From Chlorogloeopsis sp. ULAP01 (GTDB taxonomy: Bacteria; Cyanobacteriota; Cyanobacteriia; Cyanobacteriales; Nostocaceae), in NCBI RefSeq assembly GCF_030381805.1, contig NZ_JAUDRH010000013.1:124001-188000 (forward strand): DNA of 64,000 nucleotides, given 5' to 3'. Below the pieces are notes generated by a model. The model did not search any database and was not told the origin of the DNA. It worked only from the letters and a program-made list of their open reading frames with translations. Below are positions 25,791-34,300 of the stretch, one piece after another; the stretch's first letter is position 1, and the number at the start of each line of letters is the position of its first letter. A program made the position numbers and the translations under genes.

Positions 25791-26972
25791 TTACTGCTGA
25801 ATTAATGTCTTTACTTGTAAGTTGGTTAAACCCGCAACTTTTTGACTACTGACTCTATCTAAAGCAATTTTGACTTCCACAACCCTAGCATCTATACTTG
25901 CTGTTGGATCAGTGTCGAAAATATCTTTTTTACCAATTTGTAAACCAAATTCTTCTACAATACCGTTTAATTTCCCAACAAAAACATCACTAGTGATAAT
26001 ACTTTTTTGACCAACACGAACTTTACTAATATCTGTTTCATAAACTTCAGCTACAACATACATTTTATTTGTTTGACCAAGTTCAGCAATTCCTTCTTTA
26101 CTTACAATTTCTCCAGCATAAGTGTGTATTTTTAAAATTTGTCCATTTTGAGTAGCTCTTACATATGCTAAATTCAAGTTTGCCTGTGCTTGTTTTACTA
26201 CTGCCTCAGCGCTACGAACTTCTGCTTCGGCTACTTGCACATCAACTGTACGAACTTCTTTGATGCTAGTTAAAGTAGATTTTGCTTCGTTTAATTGCTC
26301 CTGTTGGGCTTTTTTGATTCTTTGCAAATTTGCTTTAGCTGCATTTATTTGTTGAGTAACAGTTTTTATAATTAAATGCTTACTATCAAGATTAGAGTCG
26401 GAAATAGCACCATTTTTGTACAGAAATTGATAGCGTTTATATTCTTTTTGAGCATTGGCTAACTCGGCTTGCCAACGTGCTATCTCTGCTTGAGTTGCAA
26501 TAATTTGTCCTCTTTGTTCTGCTTCTATGCGGGTAATATTTGCCTTTTGAGCATTAATGTCTCCTGCTTTTGCTCCAGCTTTAACCTGAGCCAGACGAGC
26601 TTTTGCAATTTTTACGTCTTCTTTGGCTTTTTCTAAAGTTGCAAGTAGGCGATCGCGATTATCTAAAATAGCAATAATTTGACCGACTTTTACTTTGTCT
26701 CCTTGTTTAACTAACAACTGCTCTACTCGATTACCCTCTATAGAATTAGGTGCAGAAAGTTTAATTACCTCTCCCTTTGGCTCTAAACGCCCTAATGCAG
26801 CCACACCGATAAATTCAGGAACTTTAGCTACGGATGTTTTTGGATGACTTTGGTGAGTAGAAGCAAAGCGCAAGACTGTATAAGTAATCGTTCCACTAGT
26901 TGTTAAAATTGCAACTATACCGAGAGTTGTCAGCCATCCAACTACAGATTTATTAATTTTGGGAATTTGCAT
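25791..26972 (-). CDS. devB: DevB-like periplasmic adaptor (HlyD family)
   Basis: A 393-residue membrane fusion protein: an N-terminal helix (about 10-32), a lipoyl/barrel-sandwich half FIGVAALGRLEPKGEVIKLS, a long coiled-coil hairpin (about 95-260, with many Ala, Gln and Glu), then LAYVRATQNGQILKIHTYAG and a beta-barrel end. DevB hexamers link the DevCA pump to a TolC-like outer membrane channel. It lies 20 bases after a membrane protein gene and 28 before devC, so the three are one operon. Confidence 0.9.
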   Translation of the reverse strand: MQIPKINKSVVGWLTTLGIVAILTTSGTITYTVLRFASTHQSHPKTSVAKVPEFIGVAALGRLEPKGEVIKLSAPNSIEGNRVEQLLVKQGDKVKVGQIIAILDNRDRLLATLEKAKEDVKIAKARLAQVKAGAKAGDINAQKANITRIEAEQRGQIIATQAEIARWQAELANAQKEYKRYQFLYKNGAISDSNLDSKHLIIKTVTQQINAAKANLQRIKKAQQEQLNEAKSTLTSIKEVRTVDVQVAEAEVRSAEAVVKQAQANLNLAYVRATQNGQILKIHTYAGEIVSKEGIAELGQTNKMYVVAEVYETDISKVRVGQKSIITSDVFVGKLNGIVEEFGLQIGKKDIFDTDPTASIDARVVEVKIALDRVSSQKVAGLTNLQVKTLIQQ

Positions 26973-26992
26973 AAGAGTAGTCTGGGTAAATT

Positions 26993-27643
26993 TCAGTACA
27001 GTATTAACTCTGTTGCCAGCAATCCCAACATAAATAGAAAATCACTTGCCGAACTAACCACAACACCAAAAGTATTTTTAGGTAGAGCATTACAACAAAG
27101 CATTACCACTGTTCCTACAAACATCCACGGGCATTGTATTTCTTGCCAAATGCAAAATCCTGCCACAGCTACCAGGATTGCAGTCAAGATGGTTAGAATT
27201 GGCACCCCATAAATTTGAGGCCTGTAACGCAGAGTACCAGCAATATTTACTGGTATCAATTCCTGTTGACGAATCTCATTGAGCAAACCTAAGGTAATTA
27301 TGCCAATAGTAAGTGTCCAGCAACCTTTGGCAACAATAGGGTGATTTGCCCAAGTTACGCCAGCATCACAAGCTTGTTTGAATGCGTTCACCACCAAAAG
27401 AGGCACAAATAAATTGTGAAATATAAAACGAAAGCGATTCAGTAATTTCAGCAAACCTCCTTCTGTAATCAAAGAACCTACCGAAACGATAAGATTGTCG
27501 TAAGTCATTCCAGCTAATACAAAAATCAGCATAATTGTGCTAACTTTATGTCCTTGCTGAAACAAGCTAATTGCCCAAATTGACAACACTAAACTTACTA
27601 ATGTATAAATTGGATACAAAAAAGCTGCCATAAATTTATTCAC
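26993..27643 (-). CDS. Six-helix membrane protein upstream of devB
   Basis: A 216-residue integral membrane protein with about six hydrophobic helices. I do not recognise a family. A polar cluster NEIRQQELIPV and a His-containing helix RFRFIFHNLFVPLLVV are the only notable charged parts. It is 20 bases upstream of devB and is likely the first gene of that operon, so a role in the same export process, or in providing its lipid substrate, is plausible but unproven. Confidence 0.55.
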   Translation of the reverse strand: MNKFMAAFLYPIYTLVSLVLSIWAISLFQQGHKVSTIMLIFVLAGMTYDNLIVSVGSLITEGGLLKLLNRFRFIFHNLFVPLLVVNAFKQACDAGVTWANHPIVAKGCWTLTIGIITLGLLNEIRQQELIPVNIAGTLRYRPQIYGVPILTILTAILVAVAGFCIWQEIQCPWMFVGTVVMLCCNALPKNTFGVVVSSASDFLFMLGLLATELILY

Positions 27644-28220
27644 ACAATACTAAGCTTTATGGACTTAATCATCTAATTGCATATTTAGAGTTTTAGAAAT
27701 GCTTACTTCAACTAGACGTTGAATTTTTTTAGTCAAAACTGTAAGCCTAGCCCTGATGAATGTATAAAAAATATATTTACGTAGGGAACTTGGGAATTTA
27801 ACAAGTATGGGCTTTTCTGTTGACAGTCAAAAATATACCATTGACAAATTTAACAAAATACCGTCAATTTACGTAACTTATTAGTATCACAATAAGCAAA
27901 GTATAGAATGTTAATACTTACTATTTTCTAAAGTACGATTGATATGGCGATCGCTTCAGAAATAACAAGTATCAGCCTTTGGCACAAAGTATTTATACTT
28001 TCCCAGCCAATGTTTATTTATAGATATGTGCGGTCACGTTACAGTTAATACACAAGATTTTTGTGTTAGTAAAAAATCAACATAAATGCACACATAAGTA
28101 GTTGTGCAAAATAAATTATCTATTTAGGCAAGGGAACGGGGAACAGTAAAGGAATACAGCGATTTCAGTCGTGTTTTTCTCTTTCCCAGGTTAAAGCCTG
28201 ATGAAGAGGAAGCAAAGCCA
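27644..28220. other. Intergenic region upstream of the devBC operon
   Basis: A 577-base AT-rich gap. I looked for a canonical NtcA site (GTA-N8-TAC), which drives devBCA in Anabaena, and found none that fits well. No small gene is convincing. The segment near 28130 has purine-rich AAGGGAACGGGGAACAG of the sort seen in intergenic repeats. Confidence 0.4.
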
Positions 28221-29945
28221 TCACTTTTTGGGTGCGAATACCTCAACTGGAGCAGGAAAAAATTCTAAGGGTGGCGAATTTCCATAGGCTTGTTTAAGTT
28301 GGGTGGGTGTTAGCGATCGCACTAACTGAAGCTGAATTGGCTCTTGGGTGATTGAGTTTACATAGGATGCTCTTAAATACCTTTGATATTCAAGGCGATT
28401 ACCAATATATATCTGCATAAAAGCTAAACTTAATGCCTGGATATATTCCCGTGTTAAGTTTGGATTAGGGCCAGCAAACAAGATATCTCTGGATGTTTGG
28501 GGGAGATTGGGGTTGCTTCCATCTCCTTGATCTGCGGCGGTATGCCCTGCATTAACCATCAAAGCTAGATATTTTTCAGGAGTTTTCAGCCACAAGAAAG
28601 GATGAATTTGTTCTGGTACGGGAGCTGTGAGAATATCATTAGTAGCACTCATGAGCATAGTTGGTATCTCAATTTCGCTCATCCCTTCTGGGCCGAAAAC
28701 TATACTAGTCAGAGGATTAATGGAAATTACTGCTCGAATGCGAGGATCACCCAAACGGCGATCTATTGCAGGCAATTGTTGACTTAGGCACTGTAAATAA
28801 GTAGAGAGATTGTTACGCGTGCGATCAACAGCACAATCGTGATCAACTCGCCTCATATTGAGCCTTGCTCCTGCCACTGCTAAAGCAGTGTAGCCACCAA
28901 AAGAATGTCCAATCATGCCTACATTTTGCAGGTTAAGACGTCCTTTCAGATTCGGATCTGAATGAGATAGCCATTCTAGTTCATCAAGTGTTTGGTGAAT
29001 ATCTTTGGGGCGCTCAACAAAGTCTGTTGGGTAAACATTAGTGTTAATTAAACCAGCAAACAATGCTTCTTTAATCGCTTTGCCACTGCCAATATGTTCT
29101 GGTATAGCAACTGCAAAGCCATGAGTAGCTAGATGCTCACCTAAATAAGCAAATCCACTGGGTGTAGATCCCATGCCGTGGGAAATTACCACAACTGGAG
29201 CGGGTTGAGGCGAACTTTCAGGAATGTATAAATTTACTTTAAACTTACGGGTAAACCGATTTCCTTTTAGCGTTGGCATAGAACGCTGTAATTCCAGTGT
29301 GCGTCTAGCGACTTGGAATTTTCCTGATTTTCGTGGATCGGGTAACAGCGAAAAATTTATTTTAGATTCGGCAGCAGTTTCAACTTTAGCTTGTGAAGCG
29401 ATCGCCCCAATGGCTGCATTTTTATAGTTGATTAGCATTAATAATACATTTTGCAATTTTTGGATATTTGCAACATCAATGCGAATACCTCGTGCAGGGT
29501 AGTTTCGCATCACATCGATTAATGTGTAACTATTTGATTTGCTAGCAGACAAAATCCAGGCGGCGCGAATTGCATGAAAACCATTTATACCAGACTCCGT
29601 TTGCACATAACGACCTATTCGTTGCAGAAAATCCTCTGACATGGGAGCATAGGTGAGTTGAGAAACGGTTGTCACTGGCAGCTCACTGCGGATCTGCAAC
29701 ATTCGACGCAATCGAGCCATTGCTTGATCACCTGCAAATCGAGCGTAAAACTTTAGCTCGTTGTCTACTTTACCAGTCTCAGCAAAAGTTCTCAGAGAAT
29801 CTACTGTCAAAGAAAGCTTGAGTGGCCCATAAATAATGTATACTTGCTCGGCACCAAAAGCTGGTTTTGGCTTCAGTGTGATTGAAAGTATCCCCAAGCT
29901 CATGCAGCAGAGGATTGAGAAGCAGTGAACTGCTGAGTTTCTCAT
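28221..29945 (-). CDS. Secreted alpha/beta hydrolase with DUF1400 domain
   Basis: A 574-residue protein. A signal peptide covers about residues 1-31 (hydrophobic core then AFGAEQ). Residues about 30-160 match the DUF1400 domain found before alpha/beta hydrolases in cyanobacteria. The hydrolase part shows the oxyanion segment VVVISHGMGSTPSGF, the nucleophile elbow GHSFGG (Ser) and a late NAGHTA with the catalytic His; it resembles PAF-acetylhydrolase/lipase-like enzymes. It probably cleaves an ester in the periplasm or outside the cell. A single gene, with a smaller secreted protein upstream on the same strand. Confidence 0.85.
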   Translation of the reverse strand: MRNSAVHCFSILCCMSLGILSITLKPKPAFGAEQVYIIYGPLKLSLTVDSLRTFAETGKVDNELKFYARFAGDQAMARLRRMLQIRSELPVTTVSQLTYAPMSEDFLQRIGRYVQTESGINGFHAIRAAWILSASKSNSYTLIDVMRNYPARGIRIDVANIQKLQNVLLMLINYKNAAIGAIASQAKVETAAESKINFSLLPDPRKSGKFQVARRTLELQRSMPTLKGNRFTRKFKVNLYIPESSPQPAPVVVISHGMGSTPSGFAYLGEHLATHGFAVAIPEHIGSGKAIKEALFAGLINTNVYPTDFVERPKDIHQTLDELEWLSHSDPNLKGRLNLQNVGMIGHSFGGYTALAVAGARLNMRRVDHDCAVDRTRNNLSTYLQCLSQQLPAIDRRLGDPRIRAVISINPLTSIVFGPEGMSEIEIPTMLMSATNDILTAPVPEQIHPFLWLKTPEKYLALMVNAGHTAADQGDGSNPNLPQTSRDILFAGPNPNLTREYIQALSLAFMQIYIGNRLEYQRYLRASYVNSITQEPIQLQLVRSLTPTQLKQAYGNSPPLEFFPAPVEVFAPKK

Positions 29946-30008
29946 GTCTTGAATAAATATTTAAACCTGGGCGTGAAGTCGCAAGTATAAATCAAGTATC
30001 AATATAAA

Positions 30009-30749
30009 CTAACTTTTTAGTAATTCAAATGAATTTAAAAAAGCATTCACAGCCCGTGTCGGTGCATTTGCCTTGGGATATTGAACTCCCAAAGCATAAA
30101 TTCGTCCTTCAATCAGGTATGTACGCAGAGCGATCGCCTGATTGTTGTTTTCAAATAGGAAGTCACGACCATTATATTGAGATGACTTCACAGGATTTTC
30201 CTGCTTGAGGCTAAACTGATTTGCAGATGTGATCTTCTCCTTGATAGCGTTAAAGATGAGTTCTGGGGAATTACGTTGTGCTTTTGTGAGGTTAGGAGCA
30301 TATGCTGCCAGATAACGCCCTTGATTAGAACTAGAAGACAAAGTACGAAAGCTCAGTTTATCAGCTTGAGTGTTCAGAGTCAGTGTTTCGTGACTGATAA
30401 CCCCTGGCGGCATCCAGAAAGAGCAGTTCCCTTCGCGAAAAACGACTAGTTGCCAACTCTTACCACTTGGATCGATGCTGATAGCTGGATTAGAAGGGCG
30501 GTTGAATTGCAGGCGATTCTCAGATCGCAGTCTTCCTTCTTCAAAAAAGCTGGCAAAGTCACTTTGTTGAGCAATGATTAACATTGCTGGATTCGGGATA
30601 TCTGTTTTCATCTGGCGCATCTCAACATTGAGTTCCGTTAAGATGTTCAATGCTGAGAGCGCCGCCTGGTTAGCCAATATTGTTGTCAAAACAGTAGTCA
30701 CACTGAACAAGACGACTATTGTATTGTGCGGAAGCTGAGAATGTTTCAC
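30009..30749 (-). CDS. Hypothetical exported protein
   Basis: A 246-residue protein with an N-terminal hydrophobic segment (about residues 11-34, probably a signal or anchor). I do not recognise the family. The mature part has a beta-rich central region, WQLVVFREGNCSFWMPPGV, and a C-terminal end, AVNAFLNSFELLKS, of the kind seen in small cyanobacterial PsbP-like or kinase-tail domains, but this is only a resemblance. It lies 63 bases before the DUF1400 hydrolase on the same strand and could be co-transcribed with it. Confidence 0.5.
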   Translation of the reverse strand: MKHSQLPHNTIVVLFSVTTVLTTILANQAALSALNILTELNVEMRQMKTDIPNPAMLIIAQQSDFASFFEEGRLRSENRLQFNRPSNPAISIDPSGKSWQLVVFREGNCSFWMPPGVISHETLTLNTQADKLSFRTLSSSSNQGRYLAAYAPNLTKAQRNSPELIFNAIKEKITSANQFSLKQENPVKSSQYNGRDFLFENNNQAIALRTYLIEGRIYALGVQYPKANAPTRAVNAFLNSFELLKS

Positions 30750-30968
30750 AAGTAATTACAGAGTATAAGGTTGGGGTTTATCGCCTTCAAAAATCAGGCG
30801 TTGCTGAATTCTAGTATGAATCTAGATGCCTATCTGACAGTTGGATTGCGATGGATGTCATCGTTCTAATATTTCCATGAGAATCTGCTGGATCTATAAA
30901 TGAACAGATAGCTCAAAGAAATAAGGGATTAATAAGAAAAAAATAAGAGCTTTATATGTATATCCAAC

Positions 30969-31340
30969 TCACCAGCCTAGAATCTCTGCTACCCGACTCC
31001 ATACTGTCATGGGATCAAATGGTTTTGTAATCACACCCGCAACTCCCATTTGTTCAAAGCGTTGGCGATCGCTGGGTAGTACTTTTGCTGTTAGCAGTAC
31101 CACAGGTATTGACTTTGTCGCGGTATCAGCCTGAAGCTGTTCAAAAAACTGAAACCCGTCCATATCGGGCATCGACACATCTAAAAGAATCGCATCTAGG
31201 CTTTCAGTTTTAACTTTGAGCAATCCTTCTTGCCCCGATTCAGCCATGATTGCTTGCCAGCCAGCAATCTTTTCTAGGGAAATTTGAACAACTCTGCGGA
31301 TATCTTTTTCGTCATCTACAACAAGAATACGTTTACTCAT
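30969..31340 (-). CDS. Single-domain response regulator
   Basis: A 123-residue receiver domain without output. The acidic pair is in VVDDEKD, the phosphoacceptor Asp in AILLDVSMPDMDG, the conserved Thr/Lys in LLTAK and ITKPFDP. I take the ATG at 31340; it is one base after the stop of the large histidine kinase, so the two are translationally linked. It is very similar to the receiver at 48087-48467, which follows the other large kinase in the same way. It probably receives phosphate from the kinase upstream or shuttles it to an Hpt domain. Confidence 0.9.
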   Translation of the reverse strand: MSKRILVVDDEKDIRRVVQISLEKIAGWQAIMAESGQEGLLKVKTESLDAILLDVSMPDMDGFQFFEQLQADTATKSIPVVLLTAKVLPSDRQRFEQMGVAGVITKPFDPMTVWSRVAEILGW

Positions 31341-31341
31341 C

Positions 31342-34300
31342 CTATTTTCTAATAATTGGCAATGTGAAATAAAATGTGCTTCCTTCTCCCACAATGCTTT
31401 CTACCCAAATGTTTCCACCATGTTGTTGGACAATGGTTTTGCAGATAGCTAATCCTAGTCCCGTTCCTCCTTTGGAACGCGAATCGGAGACATCCACCTG
31501 CTGGAAACGTTCAAAAATAGTTTCGAGCTTATCTGAGGGAATACCACGTCCTTTGTCTTTGACGGAAAATAGAAGTACAGGAGATGGAGAGGGTGGAGAA
31601 GTCACAGACTCAGAGAAAATCATCTCACTGTTTTCCTTCGAGTTTGCCAGTTCTGTTACTTTGTCGGCAAGTCTTTGTTTGTCTTGTGTGTCTACCTGAT
31701 CACCACCGCTTTTGAGCGGAGTAATTTCATTTGTTCCCTCCTCAGAATCCAAAGTTCTCTGTTCCACCCTTAACCAAACAGTATTACCAGCAGACGAGAA
31801 TTTAATGGCATTGCTTAACAAATTGATCAAGGTTTGCACGATCGCATCAGGAGCTAACCAGATTTGGATATTGGGAAATTGTACAGCAAGTGTGATGTCG
31901 GCGTCATCGGCTATTGTCTGTACTGATTCTGTTGCCTGCCTCACCAAAGTAGCAACTTCGCATACTTCCATTACAAGTTTGACTTTACCCGACTCCAGCC
32001 GTTCCAAATCGAGGATATCGTTGACAAGACGCACTAGGCGATCGCTATTGTTAAGGGCAATTTGCAACAGTTCTTTGGCTTGCTCAGGTTCATGATCTAA
32101 AACGCCCATTTCTAAAATTCCTAGAGAGCCGCGAATTGCCGTTAAGGGAGTACGGAGTTCGTGAGAGACGATGGAGATGAACTCATCTTTCATGCGATTA
32201 ACTTTGTAGCGATCGCTAACGTCTTGAATTTGGGCAATAAAATAAAGCGGTTGCCTTTGTTGATCTCTCACAAGGGAGATTTTTAAAAGAACCTGGATGA
32301 TTCTGCCTGATGAGTGTATATACCGTTTTTCTGCTTGATAGACACGAATTTCACCTGCTAAGATTTGTCGTCGGCTTTCGAGATCTGGTTCGAGATCCTC
32401 AGGATGAGTGATATCACCAAAAGAGAGTGCGAGCATTTCTTCTTCGTTGTATCCAACAATTTCGCACAGGGAGGCGTTGACTTTGAGGAACTGTCCGCTC
32501 AGTGACACTAATGCCATACCGATTGGTGCATTGTCAAATGCTTTGCGGAATCGTTCTTCGCTACGACGCAATGCTTCCTCTGCTTGTCGGCGCTCACTCA
32601 GCTCAATTTGTAACTGATTGTAAAAGTTAGCTTGCTGAATTGCGATCGCCAGTTGATCTGTGACTGCAATTGTCAAATCCACTTCAAACTGTTGCCAAGC
32701 AGAAGGCGGATCTTTAACTAATGTCAGGCTTCCCCAGATTTGCTGTTCAACTTTGAGGGGAACTATCAAACAGGCTCCTTGATATTTTAAACAAGCTCCT
32801 TGATATGTTTGGGCAATTTCATCTTCTGAAATTGGAGCATCAATAAAAAGTTGTACAATCTCAAACTGCTTGAGTTTTGTTGCTATAGGGTTAGTTGTGT
32901 CAGGAATTTCTAACCCGATAGTATTTCCTAAGCTTGAATCTTGGACATAATCTGCTACACTCAGCCAAACACCGCGCCCTGGTAGATACTGCATAATATT
33001 TACTCGCATCACTTGTAAAAGCCAACCCATCTCCGAGACTGTAGTTGCAAAAATCGTGTCCAAATCTAGAGAATTGCGAATTGCTTGTACTAGCCGATTA
33101 AGCGTTTGTTCTCGTTGAGCTTGCTGGCGAGTCTGCTGATATAGCTGACTTTGCTGTATTGCAATTGCCAATTGATTACTAATTTGTTGCAAAAATTCTG
33201 CTTCTGATTGTTGCCACTGACGATGTTGAGAGCAGGCATGAACAATCAAAAGTCCCCAAATTTTAGTTGATGAGTTTTCTGTTGTTTGCACAATAGGCGC
33301 AACTATTTTAGATTTAACTCCAATTTCTCGCATAAATTCTACAAGACAGGAGCTAAAGTCTTCTGCAAACACATCATTAACAACGCGAGGTTGCCCTTGG
33401 CAATAATACTCATAGCATTCTTCAGGAAAACAATTATCAGCCAAAAGCATTGACTCAGTAACTGGGTATTCTGGAAGTACAGCCTCTTGAATTACTTGCC
33501 CTGAACCATCTTCACAGAGGCGGAAAATCAATGCCCGATCAGACTGGAGTGTTTGCAGCACTTCATTCACTGTTGTGCCTAAAATTTGTTCGAGATCGAG
33601 TGATTGACGGATGCGTTGAGTAATTCCTCTGAGTAAATGTTCGCGTTCAGCTTGTAGTCGTACTGCTTCTTCAGCTTTTTTGCGCTCTGTGAGATCGCGA
33701 ATTACCACCAAAACTTCATCGGCATCGAGCGGCGTTACTCGTACTTCTTGCCAGAGAGAATTTCCTTGAACGACAAATGGAAACTCATAAATTTGAATTT
33801 CTCCTGTTTGCAGGGCATTTTCTATGGCAGCCATTCTTTGTTGTGCTACTTGAGGAGAAAGAATGACTCTCACATTTTGCCCTACTACTAGGGGTGAGGC
33901 AGAGCTGAGAAATGCAGTTGTTGGCTTGACATCTAAATAAGTTCCATCCCGATGCATCCGAATAATCAAATCGGGTAGCGCATTGACGATCGCTCGATTC
34001 AGGGCTTCGCTTTGGCGTAGGGCTTCTTCTGTCCATTTGCGATCGCTAATATCTATTGATGTACCAATTAGCTTAATAACTCGTCCTTGAGCATCACATA
34101 AAGGCTCACCTCGATAATCCAGGTAGCGAATTGAACCATCTGGGCGCACGATTCGTAAATCTAGAATAAAGGGAATTCCCTGAGCGATCGTCTGTTCAAA
34201 AAATTGGTTAAGAATTTCTCGATCCTCAGGGTAAACTCTTTGCAACAGTTCGGTATAACTTGGTTCGCCTTGAGTTGAATCGAATCCCCAATGATAGAAT

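Noticed and set aside
27644..28220. NtcA-binding site upstream of devBC
   Set aside because: No GTA-N8-TAC with good flanks was found; near matches have the wrong spacing.
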